Source of the DNA: Paraburkholderia madseniana
GTDB taxonomy: Bacteria > Pseudomonadota > Gammaproteobacteria > Burkholderiales > Burkholderiaceae
NCBI RefSeq assembly: GCF_009690905.1
Contig: NZ_VOSW01000074.1
Span: 1 to 46,123 of the forward strand
Length of the DNA: 46,123 nucleotides
Reading direction: 5' to 3'
In this document: positions 7,862 to 15,836 of the stretch, piece by piece
Layout: every line of letters begins with the position of its first letter
Position numbering within the stretch: position 1 is the first letter of the stretch
Notes under the pieces: generated by a model
Seen by the model: only the letters and a program-made list of their open reading frames with translations
What the model was told of the DNA's origin: nothing
The model's database searches: none
Translations under genes and position numbers: made by a program

Positions 7862-9019
7862 TTAGAACGCGGCCTGATAGATAGCCAGCGCGTCCCGCTC
7901 AGTCAGCTCGCGAGGATTGTTGACCAGCAGGCGAGTCTGCTTCATCGCATCGGATGCCAGCGTTGTGAGCGCGTCCTCTGGGATACCGACGTCGCGAAGA
8001 CGCTGCGGCACACACAATTCGCGGCTCAATGCCTGCAGTTGCTCAATCAACAAGGATGCGCGCTCTGCCGCGGGAGAACGGGACAACGCTGGAAAGAGCT
8101 CACAAGCCAGTTCCGCATATAAGCCGTCGGCGTGACTCACATTGAAGCGCATAACGTGCGGAAGAACGAGCGCGTTCGAGAGACCATGCGGCACGTGATA
8201 GCGCGCACCGACCGGATAGGCGAGCGCATGCACCGCGGCCACTGGAGAATTCGCGAACGCCTGCCCCGCGAGACAGGAGCCGAGCAACATTGCATTGCGA
8301 GCGGCTGCGTTCCTGCCGTCAAACACCGCCGTACGAATGTTCGCTCCCAATAATCGCAAAGCTTGAATGGCGAGCGTCTTCGAGATGAGATTGTTGTTTG
8401 CAGATGCCGACGTGACGGCTTCGACCGCATGCACGATAGCGTCGATGCCGGTCGCCGCAGTCACTGCTGCTGGAAGGCCAAAGGTCAGTTCGCCATCGAG
8501 AATGGCGATATCCGGCAGGAGAAGCGGAGAAACGATTCCCTTCTTTTCGGATTCGCCGGTTGTAACGATGGCGATCGGTGTGACTTCTGAACCCGTGCCC
8601 GCAGTCGTCGGAATGAGCGCCAATGGCAACCGCGGGCCCTTTGCAACGCGCACGCCATATGCGTCGCTGAGGGCGCCCTTGTTGCCGGCAAGCAGAGCTG
8701 CGACCTTCGCAACGTCCATAGGAGAGCCACCGCCGATGCCTAGCACGCCGGTCACTCCCTTCTCCTTCGCCAGTTCGACGGCGCCGAGGATGTTTGCCTC
8801 AGGTGGATCCGCGGCGACGTCGTCGTAAACGCAGACTTCGATTCCAGCAGCGCGGAGGTTCTCTTCCATCGGGCCAAGCAGGCCTACTTTACGGAGACCC
8901 ACATCAGTGACGATGAGAACTCGTTGCCCAAGCGTCGGCGCGACGATTGCTGCAACATCCTTGCTGATACCGGAGCCACAGCGAATGAATGGAGTGGTTT
9001 CAAACGAAAAGGGCTTCAC
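7862..9019 (-). CDS. Iron-containing alcohol dehydrogenase
   Basis: A 385-residue group III (Fe-type) alcohol dehydrogenase. The NAD-binding GIGGGSPMD is at 95-102 and TTAGTGSEVT at 138-147. Expected metal ligands are Asp193 and His197 (GIDAIVHAVEA), His264 (AAVHALAYP) and His278 (VPHGLSNA). The start is GTG at 9017-9019 with AGAGG six bases upstream; the nearby ATG is out of frame. It follows the hydrolase gene by 41 bases and precedes the aldehyde dehydrogenase by 53. In this setting the inferred job is oxidation of the omega-hydroxy acid released from a lactone. 4-Hydroxybutyrate dehydrogenase is a reasonable alternative name. Confidence 0.9.
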   Translation of the reverse strand: MKPFSFETTPFIRCGSGISKDVAAIVAPTLGQRVLIVTDVGLRKVGLLGPMEENLRAAGIEVCVYDDVAADPPEANILGAVELAKEKGVTGVLGIGGGSPMDVAKVAALLAGNKGALSDAYGVRVAKGPRLPLALIPTTAGTGSEVTPIAIVTTGESEKKGIVSPLLLPDIAILDGELTFGLPAAVTAATGIDAIVHAVEAVTSASANNNLISKTLAIQALRLLGANIRTAVFDGRNAAARNAMLLGSCLAGQAFANSPVAAVHALAYPVGARYHVPHGLSNALVLPHVMRFNVSHADGLYAELACELFPALSRSPAAERASLLIEQLQALSRELCVPQRLRDVGIPEDALTTLASDAMKQTRLLVNNPRELTERDALAIYQAAF

Positions 9020-9060
9020 GCATACCTCTTGATATTTCGAATACAGCGAAGGCGCCGGTG

Positions 9061-10017
9061 CTAGACGTCGACCGCGTTCAATTTCTGTCGCGCATAGGCT
9101 GCCGCCCAGCCGAGCACGGTTCTCGCCGCGTTGATACGAAGGCCGAGCGTGAGAAAGCCGTGAATCTGGTCAGCGAGATGGAGATGGTTGACACGCACGC
9201 CAGCGTCCTGCAATCGGTGCGCGTATGCCGCGCCTTCTTCACACAACGGGTCGAAACCCGATGTGACGATCAGCGTATCGGGCAAGCTGGTCAGGTCCAG
9301 AGCATTCAACGGTGCGAGGCGGATATCGTCTGCGCCCAGAGAGTGCTGCACATAGTGGTCGCGGAACCAGCGCATGGTTGCAGACGTGAAGGGCAACCCG
9401 GACGCAACGCGCGAATAGCCTATTGACTCAACGGTGAGGTCAGTTACGGGATAGAACAGTAATTGCAGCTTCGGTCGGATCTCTTCGGCGTAGTCACGTG
9501 CGGACAGAGCGACGAACGTCGCGAGAAAGCCTCCCGCGCTGTCGCCAACGACACCCAAACGGGAAGAGTCGATGCCAAGTCCTTCTGCGTTCTGGGCAAT
9601 CCACCGGTACGAAGCGATTGCGTCGTCGATAGCGGCTGGAAATGGGTGCTCAGGCGCCAGACGGTAATCCACCGCCACTACGCGGCAGCCCGACGCGCGA
9701 GCAAGTTCACGGCAAATTGAATCATGCGTGTCCAGCGAGCCGACGACCCAACCACCGCCGTGGAAGAAGACGAGCCCTGCCGCGAGAGGCCGTTCAGTGT
9801 CTTCATTTGTCCAGTATGAACGAAGGTTAATCCGGCCGACTGACGTATGCGCAACAACGTCCGCCGTCGCTACCAACTCATCGTGCGGCAGCCCGTTCAT
9901 CTCGCACCCCAATGCGTATGCGGCGCGCGCTTCCGGCGCGGGCAGTTGGTGCAGCGGCGGTCGTTTCGCCCGCTCGACCAGGTCCAGATAGGCTAGGACG
10001 TCTCGATCCAGACTCAT
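9061..10017 (-). CDS. Alpha/beta hydrolase, hormone-sensitive-lipase family esterase
   Basis: A 318-residue esterase/lactonase of the HSL family. The oxyanion-hole motif HGGGW is at 86-90 and the nucleophile motif GDSAGG at 158-163 (Ser160). VTSGFDPL supplies the Asp and QIHGFL the His of the triad. It has no signal peptide, so it is cytoplasmic. AGGAGA precedes the ATG. It starts 49 bases after the Baeyer-Villiger-type monooxygenase and is followed closely by the alcohol dehydrogenase. The inferred role is opening the lactone or cleaving the ester made by the monooxygenase, as ChnC does in cyclohexanol degradation, although ChnC itself belongs to a related but not identical branch. Confidence 0.88.
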   Translation of the reverse strand: MSLDRDVLAYLDLVERAKRPPLHQLPAPEARAAYALGCEMNGLPHDELVATADVVAHTSVGRINLRSYWTNEDTERPLAAGLVFFHGGGWVVGSLDTHDSICRELARASGCRVVAVDYRLAPEHPFPAAIDDAIASYRWIAQNAEGLGIDSSRLGVVGDSAGGFLATFVALSARDYAEEIRPKLQLLFYPVTDLTVESIGYSRVASGLPFTSATMRWFRDHYVQHSLGADDIRLAPLNALDLTSLPDTLIVTSGFDPLCEEGAAYAHRLQDAGVRVNHLHLADQIHGFLTLGLRINAARTVLGWAAAYARQKLNAVDV

Positions 10018-10066
10018 GGGTCTCCTCGCTTTGAAGGTTCAAGGGAGCCTCGCCCCCCTCAATATA

Positions 10067-11548
10067 TTAGTTCTCGCGGGCAGTCTCAGAAACGGACAGG
10101 ATCATGAACTCATCGCTAACAAAACGGCGAGTCTTGTCATGATATTGCTGCACCGTGCCAGACCAGTTATTGATAACCTTCCCTGTGGCATTCTTGTACC
10201 AGCTGTTGCAGTCACCCGACCACGCGGCGTCATCCATCTCGCCTTGCAGTTCGGCGTTGAAGCGCGAGACTACGGTCGGCCGTACTTCCAACGCCTCAAC
10301 GCCAAGTTCGTCCTGCGCGGCCAAAGCCTGAACAACGTAACCGAACTGGGCCTCAAGCATCGACAGAATCGAGTTATGACCCAGATTGGTGTTGGGACCA
10401 TACATCACAAAGAAGTTCGGGAACCCGCACACACACATGCCAAGGTACGCGTAAGCGCCGTCCTTCCAGGTATCGCGGAGGCTGTGCCCTTCACGCCCGA
10501 CAACCTCGACAGGTCCCTGGAAAGACTGTGTTTCGAATCCAGTGCCATAGATGATGACGTCGACCGGATGCAATTCGCCATCCTCAGTGACAATGCCTTC
10601 CGGCTCCATGCGAGAGACGCCTGACGTGATCAGCGAAACGTTCTCGCGGACGATTGCCGGAAAATAGTCATCTGTACGCAGAATCCGCTTGCAACCGAGC
10701 GGATAGTCAGGAGTGAGTTTTTTACGCAGTTCAGGGTCCGGCACCTGATTTTGCAAATGCTCCATCGCGATGCGTTCAAGTTCCTCAGCCTCCGCGCTGC
10801 CTTGCTTCATGCGCAGAAAGGTCGTCTCACGCCATTCGAACAGTTCTTCGCGGTGAGTGGCAAATAAGTTCGGGATGGTGCAGTAGTCCTCGATTTCCTT
10901 GTCCGTGTACGGACGGTCCATTCTGGGAACAACCCAGTTCGGACTGCGCTGGAAGACGTCGAGGTGCCCAACAACGGGGGCGATTTCGGGGATGTACTGA
11001 ACGGCGCTCGCAGCATTGCCAATGCTCGCAACACGCTTGCCGCTCAGATCGACGTCATGCCTCCAGCGCGCCGAGTGGAACTGGACACCCTTGAACGCGT
11101 CCTGTCCTTCGATGACCGGAGTTTGCGGACGGTTGAGCTGGCCCCACGCAGCAACGAAATTGCGCGCCGTCAGTACACTGCCGTCGGCCAGAGCAACATT
11201 CCACATCAGAGTCTCGTCATCCCATTTCACCGACGCAACCCTCGTTCCCAACCGAATATGCGGACGGAGACCATTGTCGTCGACGATGCGCTGCATGTAC
11301 GCCAGAATCTCCGGCTGGCGCGCGTACACACGGCTCACAGTCGGGTTCAGAGCGAACGAAAAGCAGTACAGGTGCGACTCGGTATCACAACCTGAGCCCG
11401 GGTAAGTATTGTCGCGCCACGTGCCGCCGATATCATCGGCCTGCTCAAGAATCGCGAAATTCCGTTTGCCTGCTTCCAGCAACTTGACACCAAGTCCGAT
11501 TCCGCTAAAACCCGCACCCAAAATGATGACATCGAGATGGCTCTTCAT
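10067..11548 (-). CDS. FAD-dependent Baeyer-Villiger-type monooxygenase
   Basis: A 493-residue flavoprotein monooxygenase that would insert one O2 oxygen next to a ketone using NAD(P)H. The FAD-binding GAGFSG is at 11-16, followed by the DIGGTWRDNTYPG segment at 39-51. The type I Baeyer-Villiger fingerprint FxGxxxHxxxW is met by FKGVQFHSARWR at 152-163. A second Rossmann motif, SIGNAASA, lies at about 175-182. The length fits the shorter (steroid/acetone/4-hydroxyacetophenone-like) members rather than the ~540-residue cyclohexanone enzymes. GGAGA precedes the ATG. SDR genes lie upstream and a hydrolase downstream. The reaction is a ketone to an ester or lactone; substrate not determined. Confidence 0.88.
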   Translation of the reverse strand: MKSHLDVIILGAGFSGIGLGVKLLEAGKRNFAILEQADDIGGTWRDNTYPGSGCDTESHLYCFSFALNPTVSRVYARQPEILAYMQRIVDDNGLRPHIRLGTRVASVKWDDETLMWNVALADGSVLTARNFVAAWGQLNRPQTPVIEGQDAFKGVQFHSARWRHDVDLSGKRVASIGNAASAVQYIPEIAPVVGHLDVFQRSPNWVVPRMDRPYTDKEIEDYCTIPNLFATHREELFEWRETTFLRMKQGSAEAEELERIAMEHLQNQVPDPELRKKLTPDYPLGCKRILRTDDYFPAIVRENVSLITSGVSRMEPEGIVTEDGELHPVDVIIYGTGFETQSFQGPVEVVGREGHSLRDTWKDGAYAYLGMCVCGFPNFFVMYGPNTNLGHNSILSMLEAQFGYVVQALAAQDELGVEALEVRPTVVSRFNAELQGEMDDAAWSGDCNSWYKNATGKVINNWSGTVQQYHDKTRRFVSDEFMILSVSETAREN

Positions 11549-11688
11549 ACAACGTCTCCAGTCTTAAACCCTCGAACTGCGATTCGAGAAACCCGCGCGC
11601 AGGGAAAACACCGTGCGCTAGAGCTGCGATTTGTGTAATAAATGGCCTTGGCCGGTGCTGCAACCAAGGCATAGCTTGCATGTCCCGA

Positions 11689-12492
11689 CTATTCGTCTTC
11701 CACTGAGTAGCGGCAGAGCGTCTCCCCGCCGTCGACCGGAATGAGTGCGCCGTGGATGTAACCTGACTCGTCGCTGGCGAGGAACACCGCCAGATTCGAG
11801 ATATCATCGACTTCGCCCCAGCGTTTCAACGGAATGGAGTTCGCGAAGGCATTCATGTAGTCGTCGTCATCAAAGTGACCACGCGTCATCGATGTCTTCG
11901 CGTAAGTCGGACAAATGCCGTTCGCGCGAATTCCGTTTCGGCCGTATTCAATCGCGACGCACTTCGTCAAGCTCGATACAGCACCCTTCGAGATGTTGTA
12001 GACCGATTGCTTTGGATGTCCGCCAAGACCCGCCGTCGAAACGATGTTGACGATAGTGCCGCCGCCTTTACCGAGGAAGACCTTGATTGCCTCCTGGCAA
12101 CCGAACCAGGTGCCCTTCAGATTCACGTTCCAGCACGCATCGAGGTCCTTCTCATCGAACTCGTGAACGAGCTTTCCTGACCGGTAAATGCCCGCGTTAT
12201 TCACGATCACATCCAGAGTGCCGAACCGCTGGACGGCAACGCTCACCAAATCGGCCACCTGCTGCTGTCTGCTGACATCGCACGTCGCGAAGAAGGCTGC
12301 ACCTCCGCTCTTCTCAATCTCTTCGACAGTCGTCGCCGACGTTGCAGCTTCGAAACCACCCTGATTCCGACCTTCATGCAGGTCTGCAACGACGACCTTC
12401 GCGCCTTCTTTTGCATACTGGACGGCGATTGCGCGGCCAATGCCCGAGCTTGCCCCGGTGACGATTGCCACCTTGCCTTCAAGTCGATTCAC
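11689..12492 (-). CDS. SDR-family oxidoreductase, second gene of cluster
   Basis: A 267-residue classical SDR with TGASSGIG near the N-terminus, NNAGIY, a Ser in NIVSTAGLG and Y/K in YNISKGA. After the second beta strand there is a longer than usual insert (EGRNQGGFEAATSATTVEEI) shared in kind, though not in sequence, with the next SDR. The start is GTG at 12490-12492, with GGGAGC just upstream. It lies 36 bases after its paralogue and 140 bases before the monooxygenase. The expected reaction is NAD(P)-linked alcohol/ketone interconversion, supplying the ketone to the monooxygenase. Confidence 0.88.
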   Translation of the reverse strand: MNRLEGKVAIVTGASSGIGRAIAVQYAKEGAKVVVADLHEGRNQGGFEAATSATTVEEIEKSGGAAFFATCDVSRQQQVADLVSVAVQRFGTLDVIVNNAGIYRSGKLVHEFDEKDLDACWNVNLKGTWFGCQEAIKVFLGKGGGTIVNIVSTAGLGGHPKQSVYNISKGAVSSLTKCVAIEYGRNGIRANGICPTYAKTSMTRGHFDDDDYMNAFANSIPLKRWGEVDDISNLAVFLASDESGYIHGALIPVDGGETLCRYSVEDE

Positions 12493-12528
12493 ATCTGCTC
12501 CCGATTCACGAATTGTTTGAGCGGCTTA

Positions 12529-13344
12529 TTAGCGTGCGACAAATCCGCCGTCGAGGGTGAGCATCGAGCCCGTCATCCATTCCGCGTCGTCCGACGCAAG
12601 GAACAATGCGGCCTTCGCCACGTCGTCAACCGTTCCCAGACGTGGCCATGGCGTAAGACCATGCAGCCACTTTCTGATCGCTTCATCTTCGAGCGCTGAA
12701 CGCACCATGGAGGTCGCGAGGAAGCCCGGGCAAATCGCGTTGACATTGATTCGCTGCTCGGCGAAGTCCACGGCGATTTCCTTCGTAAGCCCGACCACCG
12801 CCGCCTTCGACGCGCAATACGCCGGCTCCTTCGCGAGACCGACAAGACCGGCCATCGATGCCATGTTGACGACCCGGCCGCGAACCTCACCGCCATTGGT
12901 CATCTTGATCGGCTCCTGCTTCATGAATTGCTCGATGGCGTATTTGCAGCCCAGCCATACCCCTTTGACGTTGACGGCCATGGTGGTGTCGAAGTCCTCT
13001 TCGCGTTCCTCTACGACGGTCGCGAAATCGAACGCGACACCTGCGTTGTTGACCATCACGTCCAGCCGGCCAAATTTCTCAACAGCCGCGACTACCAGCG
13101 CCTGCACTTCCTTTGACTTGGTGACGTTGCAGGGAACAAATTGCGCTGCACCGCCACGCTGCACGATGAGGTCATCTGTATCGATGTCGAGGTCCGGCTC
13201 GTAACCGTCCGCGTTCGCCGACTTACGGATGTCGGAGCACACTACCGACGCACCTTCCTTCGCAAGCACAAGAGCGATGGCACGACCAATTCCTGAGCTG
13301 GCGCCGGTGACCACGGCGACGCGGTTCTGCAATTTCAAAGTCAT
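12529..13344 (-). CDS. SDR-family oxidoreductase, first gene of cluster
   Basis: A 271-residue classical SDR: TGASSGIGRAIALVL, NNAGVAFDF, Ser in NMASMAGLVG, YCASKAA with the catalytic Tyr and Lys, and a C-terminal GSMLTLDGG. It has an expanded loop after the second beta strand (SANADGYEPDLDIDTDDL). Start ATG with GGAG about ten bases upstream. It is the promoter-proximal gene of the six-gene minus-strand run; the 420 bases upstream are non-coding. Two SDRs in one cluster may handle different alcohol stereoisomers or different steps; the sequence does not decide. Confidence 0.88.
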   Translation of the reverse strand: MTLKLQNRVAVVTGASSGIGRAIALVLAKEGASVVCSDIRKSANADGYEPDLDIDTDDLIVQRGGAAQFVPCNVTKSKEVQALVVAAVEKFGRLDVMVNNAGVAFDFATVVEEREEDFDTTMAVNVKGVWLGCKYAIEQFMKQEPIKMTNGGEVRGRVVNMASMAGLVGLAKEPAYCASKAAVVGLTKEIAVDFAEQRINVNAICPGFLATSMVRSALEDEAIRKWLHGLTPWPRLGTVDDVAKAALFLASDDAEWMTGSMLTLDGGFVAR

Positions 13345-13763
13345 TCGTGAAAGCTCCTGCCAAGGGTGTTGAGGTGTGCGGCGACATCAGTCTTGCGTTG
13401 CCATTGCTCGCGAATCCGAAGCGATGTAACCGCCCAGAATTTGGAAAATGTTATGCAGTAGCTGCGTAACAGCACAGGTTTGAGCAGGCCAAAATTCCCC
13501 GCCGAATGGCCAATTACAGAGAATCACGCCAGCCAAACCGAACGGATCGAATCGCGAATGTGCGATTCCCGATGTCAATGGATGAATATCTGATTTGCCC
13601 AATGACGCATATCGTCATCGGCACTGAGGCTACTCCGCGCGTAACGCCACAGCCTGCAGACAGGCGGGATCTAAAACGCGCAGGGCATCTGGGAATTGAG
13701 CGCCGCTGTCGACGCGTCCCGGTGGCGTCAGGCGGAAGCCAAATCGATAGGCCGCCTGTGCCG
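13345..13763. other. Intergenic promoter region of the monooxygenase cluster
   Basis: About 420 bases between the transaminase stop and the first SDR. It probably carries the promoter of the six-gene cluster, and includes the palindrome listed separately at 13549-13568. No gene recognised. Confidence 0.5.
13549..13568. promoter_or_regulatory. Candidate operator, GAATCGC-N6-GCGATTC
   Basis: A perfect 7-base inverted repeat with a 6-base spacer, in the only sizeable gap ahead of the SDR/monooxygenase cluster, about 205 bases before the first start codon. The size suits a TetR- or LysR-type dimer. On the minus strand a TTGACA lies just upstream of it, but I see no convincing -10 partner. Assignment to a particular regulator is not possible. 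Confidence 0.35.
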
Positions 13764-14732
13764 TCATTCTCCGTAGTTAACCTTGGTGCCCAGCCAACCG
13801 TCCCAACGCCTGGACCAGTAAAGGTTGTGCAGTTTCGTGGTCAATGCGCCCGGTCCGCTTTCTCCACCGAGGATGATCCCGTCGACACTGTTAACCGGCA
13901 TGATGCCGCCAGCAGTTGAAGTGATAAACGCTTCATCAGCGTCGCGCAGTTCGTCGGCAGTAACCGGCTTGACGTGAACAGGCATGCCAAGTTCCGCCGC
14001 CAGTTCGAGCGTTGTTTTCCGGGTAATACCCTCAAGACAGCCAGAGTCCGGCGTGAACAATTCGCCGTGCTTGATGAAGAAGATATTTACCCCCGGGCCC
14101 TCGGTCAGGTTGCCCTGCGCGTCACATAACACCGTCCACTCGCGCCCTTGTTCTCCCGCTTCGAAAAGTGAAAGCTTCAGGTCCATCCAAAGGAAGTTCT
14201 TTGCCGTGGGATCTACGGAATCCGGTGGAATACGGATGTAGCGCTTGCTGACCAGCAACTCCAGACCGCGCTCGCGCTGCTCATCGCTTGCGATAAAGCG
14301 ATATGGAATAGCGAAAGCATAAAACCGATTGTTGTAGCTGTTCGGATCCGTTCGCTTCGCAGGCGTCGGCCCGCGCGTGACCGCCCACCAGACATATGCT
14401 TCGCGCGTACCAGCGAGCGTTACAAGCTTGTTGAGAATCTCGGTCGTTTCGTTCTTATCGTAAGGACTGCGCAGATAGAATTTCTTGCACGCGCTCTCGA
14501 AGCGTTCGAGATGGTCTTCCAGCCGGAAGAAGAAGCCCTTGCTAACACTGACAACGTCATATGCCGCGTCTGCCTGCATGAAACCGCCGTCGGTAATCGG
14601 CACGCTTGCCTCGTCGATCGAGCAAAAAGTACCGTTGACGTACGCGCTTCCATGGGCAAACTCCGGAGCGTACTCAAGCCGTGTATGTGACGGGTCCGTC
14701 AGCATGACGTTAGCGGCGCGCGTGATGTTCAT
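13764..14732 (-). CDS. Class IV aminotransferase, (R)-amine-transaminase-like
   Basis: A 322-residue PLP fold-type IV enzyme. I start at ATG 14732 (MNITRAANVML), with AGAAGGA upstream, which gives the length usual for the family; the longer open frame adds an unrelated N-terminus. Catalytic Lys178 lies in DPTAKN and the PLP-ring Glu211 in LTEGPG. The GFMQADAAYDVVSVSKGFFF segment follows the pattern of fungal (R)-selective amine transaminases (GFM.SD..YDV.SV..G.FF) rather than branched-chain or D-alanine aminotransferases. The AITP-like end TSTAGGIMPV also fits. The expected reaction is transfer of an amino group between an (R)-amine and an oxo acid, giving a ketone. It lies upstream of the ketone-monooxygenase cluster, same strand. 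Confidence 0.82.
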   Translation of the reverse strand: MNITRAANVMLTDPSHTRLEYAPEFAHGSAYVNGTFCSIDEASVPITDGGFMQADAAYDVVSVSKGFFFRLEDHLERFESACKKFYLRSPYDKNETTEILNKLVTLAGTREAYVWWAVTRGPTPAKRTDPNSYNNRFYAFAIPYRFIASDEQRERGLELLVSKRYIRIPPDSVDPTAKNFLWMDLKLSLFEAGEQGREWTVLCDAQGNLTEGPGVNIFFIKHGELFTPDSGCLEGITRKTTLELAAELGMPVHVKPVTADELRDADEAFITSTAGGIMPVNSVDGIILGGESGPGALTTKLHNLYWSRRWDGWLGTKVNYGE

Positions 14733-14947
14733 GTGTAGCCTGTCCTTCTCACCGTTCAACGAAATTGCAAAATCCCCTGGCAGTAGTACCGCAACGGGCA
14801 ATGCATCCGATGATAGGTCCCCACGTATGACGAAACAGGTTAAGAACGGCCAAAAGAAGTCGCTGGCAGGCCAATCATGGAGTGCATTGCGGTCCATCGC
14901 CCTATGCTAGCGTGACCTCATAGCGAGCTCATGTGTATTCACAGAGT

Positions 14948-15646
14948 TCAGTTGGCCATCGCCGCCCGAACGCGGCTCACCCTGGTCGCGATACCCTTTG
15001 CAAGTCGATCGGTTCCGTCAGCGAGCCGCTTCATTTCGCTGGCCACGACAGCGAAACCGCGACCGGCTTCGCCGGCTCTCGCGGCTTCGACACGCGCATT
15101 GAAAGACAGCAGCGACAACGTCTTGATGGTGGTGAGGATGTCATCAGCATCCGAGAGGATGCCGTTCGTCTCCGTGGTGAGCGCCATGAGGCGCTCCTGC
15201 TTCTTCAACTCGGCTGCACGCTCCCCCTCAACCCCCAGCACCAGCCCTTCGATGAACAGAAGTTCACCGTTCTCCCCAAAGACCCCTCCACCAACCTCGT
15301 GTATCCAGACGGAGCCACGATCCTTGGTCTTCAGGCGGTAATCAATGGTCCAGGACTCCTGCCTCGACAGAGCTTTGTTGACCATACTCTCCATGTGAAC
15401 GGCGTCCTCACGGTCGAGCAAAGACGTCATCGTCCTCGGGTGCTCCCCGAAAAATTCTGACGATGCGTACCCGGTCAATGTCTCGATTGAAGGAGTGACA
15501 TACAGCACCGAATAAGTTGCATCATTCATGCAGCGGTACAGGAAACCATTGAGTCGGTCGGTGATGCTGCGCAGGATGCCGAGTTCGTCGCCGCGACTGG
15601 CCGGTGCGAGCTGGCCAGTTGCGTCGATATGGTTCGTTGTTTTCAT
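14948..15646 (-). CDS. Short soluble PAS / chemoreceptor-signalling protein
   Basis: The N-terminal part (roughly residues 25-150 from ATG 15646) is a PAS domain of the PAC-containing type: LYVTPSIETLTGY, then IDYRLKTKDRGSVWIHEVG. The C-terminal part contains the chemoreceptor hairpin-tip motif (FNARVEAARAGEAGRGFAVV) followed by ASEMKRLAD. It lacks transmembrane helices, a HAMP domain, and most of the coiled-coil arms, so the signalling region is far shorter than in a full receptor. It could be a minimal cytoplasmic receptor or a decayed one. An upstream in-frame ATG at 15679 and a GTG at 15694 are alternative starts; none has a good ribosome-binding site. PAS binding of a flavin or ligand is possible but unproven. 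Confidence 0.7.
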   Translation of the reverse strand: MKTTNHIDATGQLAPASRGDELGILRSITDRLNGFLYRCMNDATYSVLYVTPSIETLTGYASSEFFGEHPRTMTSLLDREDAVHMESMVNKALSRQESWTIDYRLKTKDRGSVWIHEVGGGVFGENGELLFIEGLVLGVEGERAAELKKQERLMALTTETNGILSDADDILTTIKTLSLLSFNARVEAARAGEAGRGFAVVASEMKRLADGTDRLAKGIATRVSRVRAAMAN

Positions 15647-15836
15647 TGCCGGGCAAAGCGCGGCTAACTTCCGCGCCATGAGATGAGGCACCAAGACTTC
15701 GCGGCTACAACCTCTGCGCGATGCGTCCCAATCGTGTTGGTTGTCAGAAGATTATCTGACGCGGATGGCTTTTAACATGTGCCCTACGGTCAAGTGACCG
15801 TGCCGTTTAACACACGTACCGGACTGTCGAAAGTGA

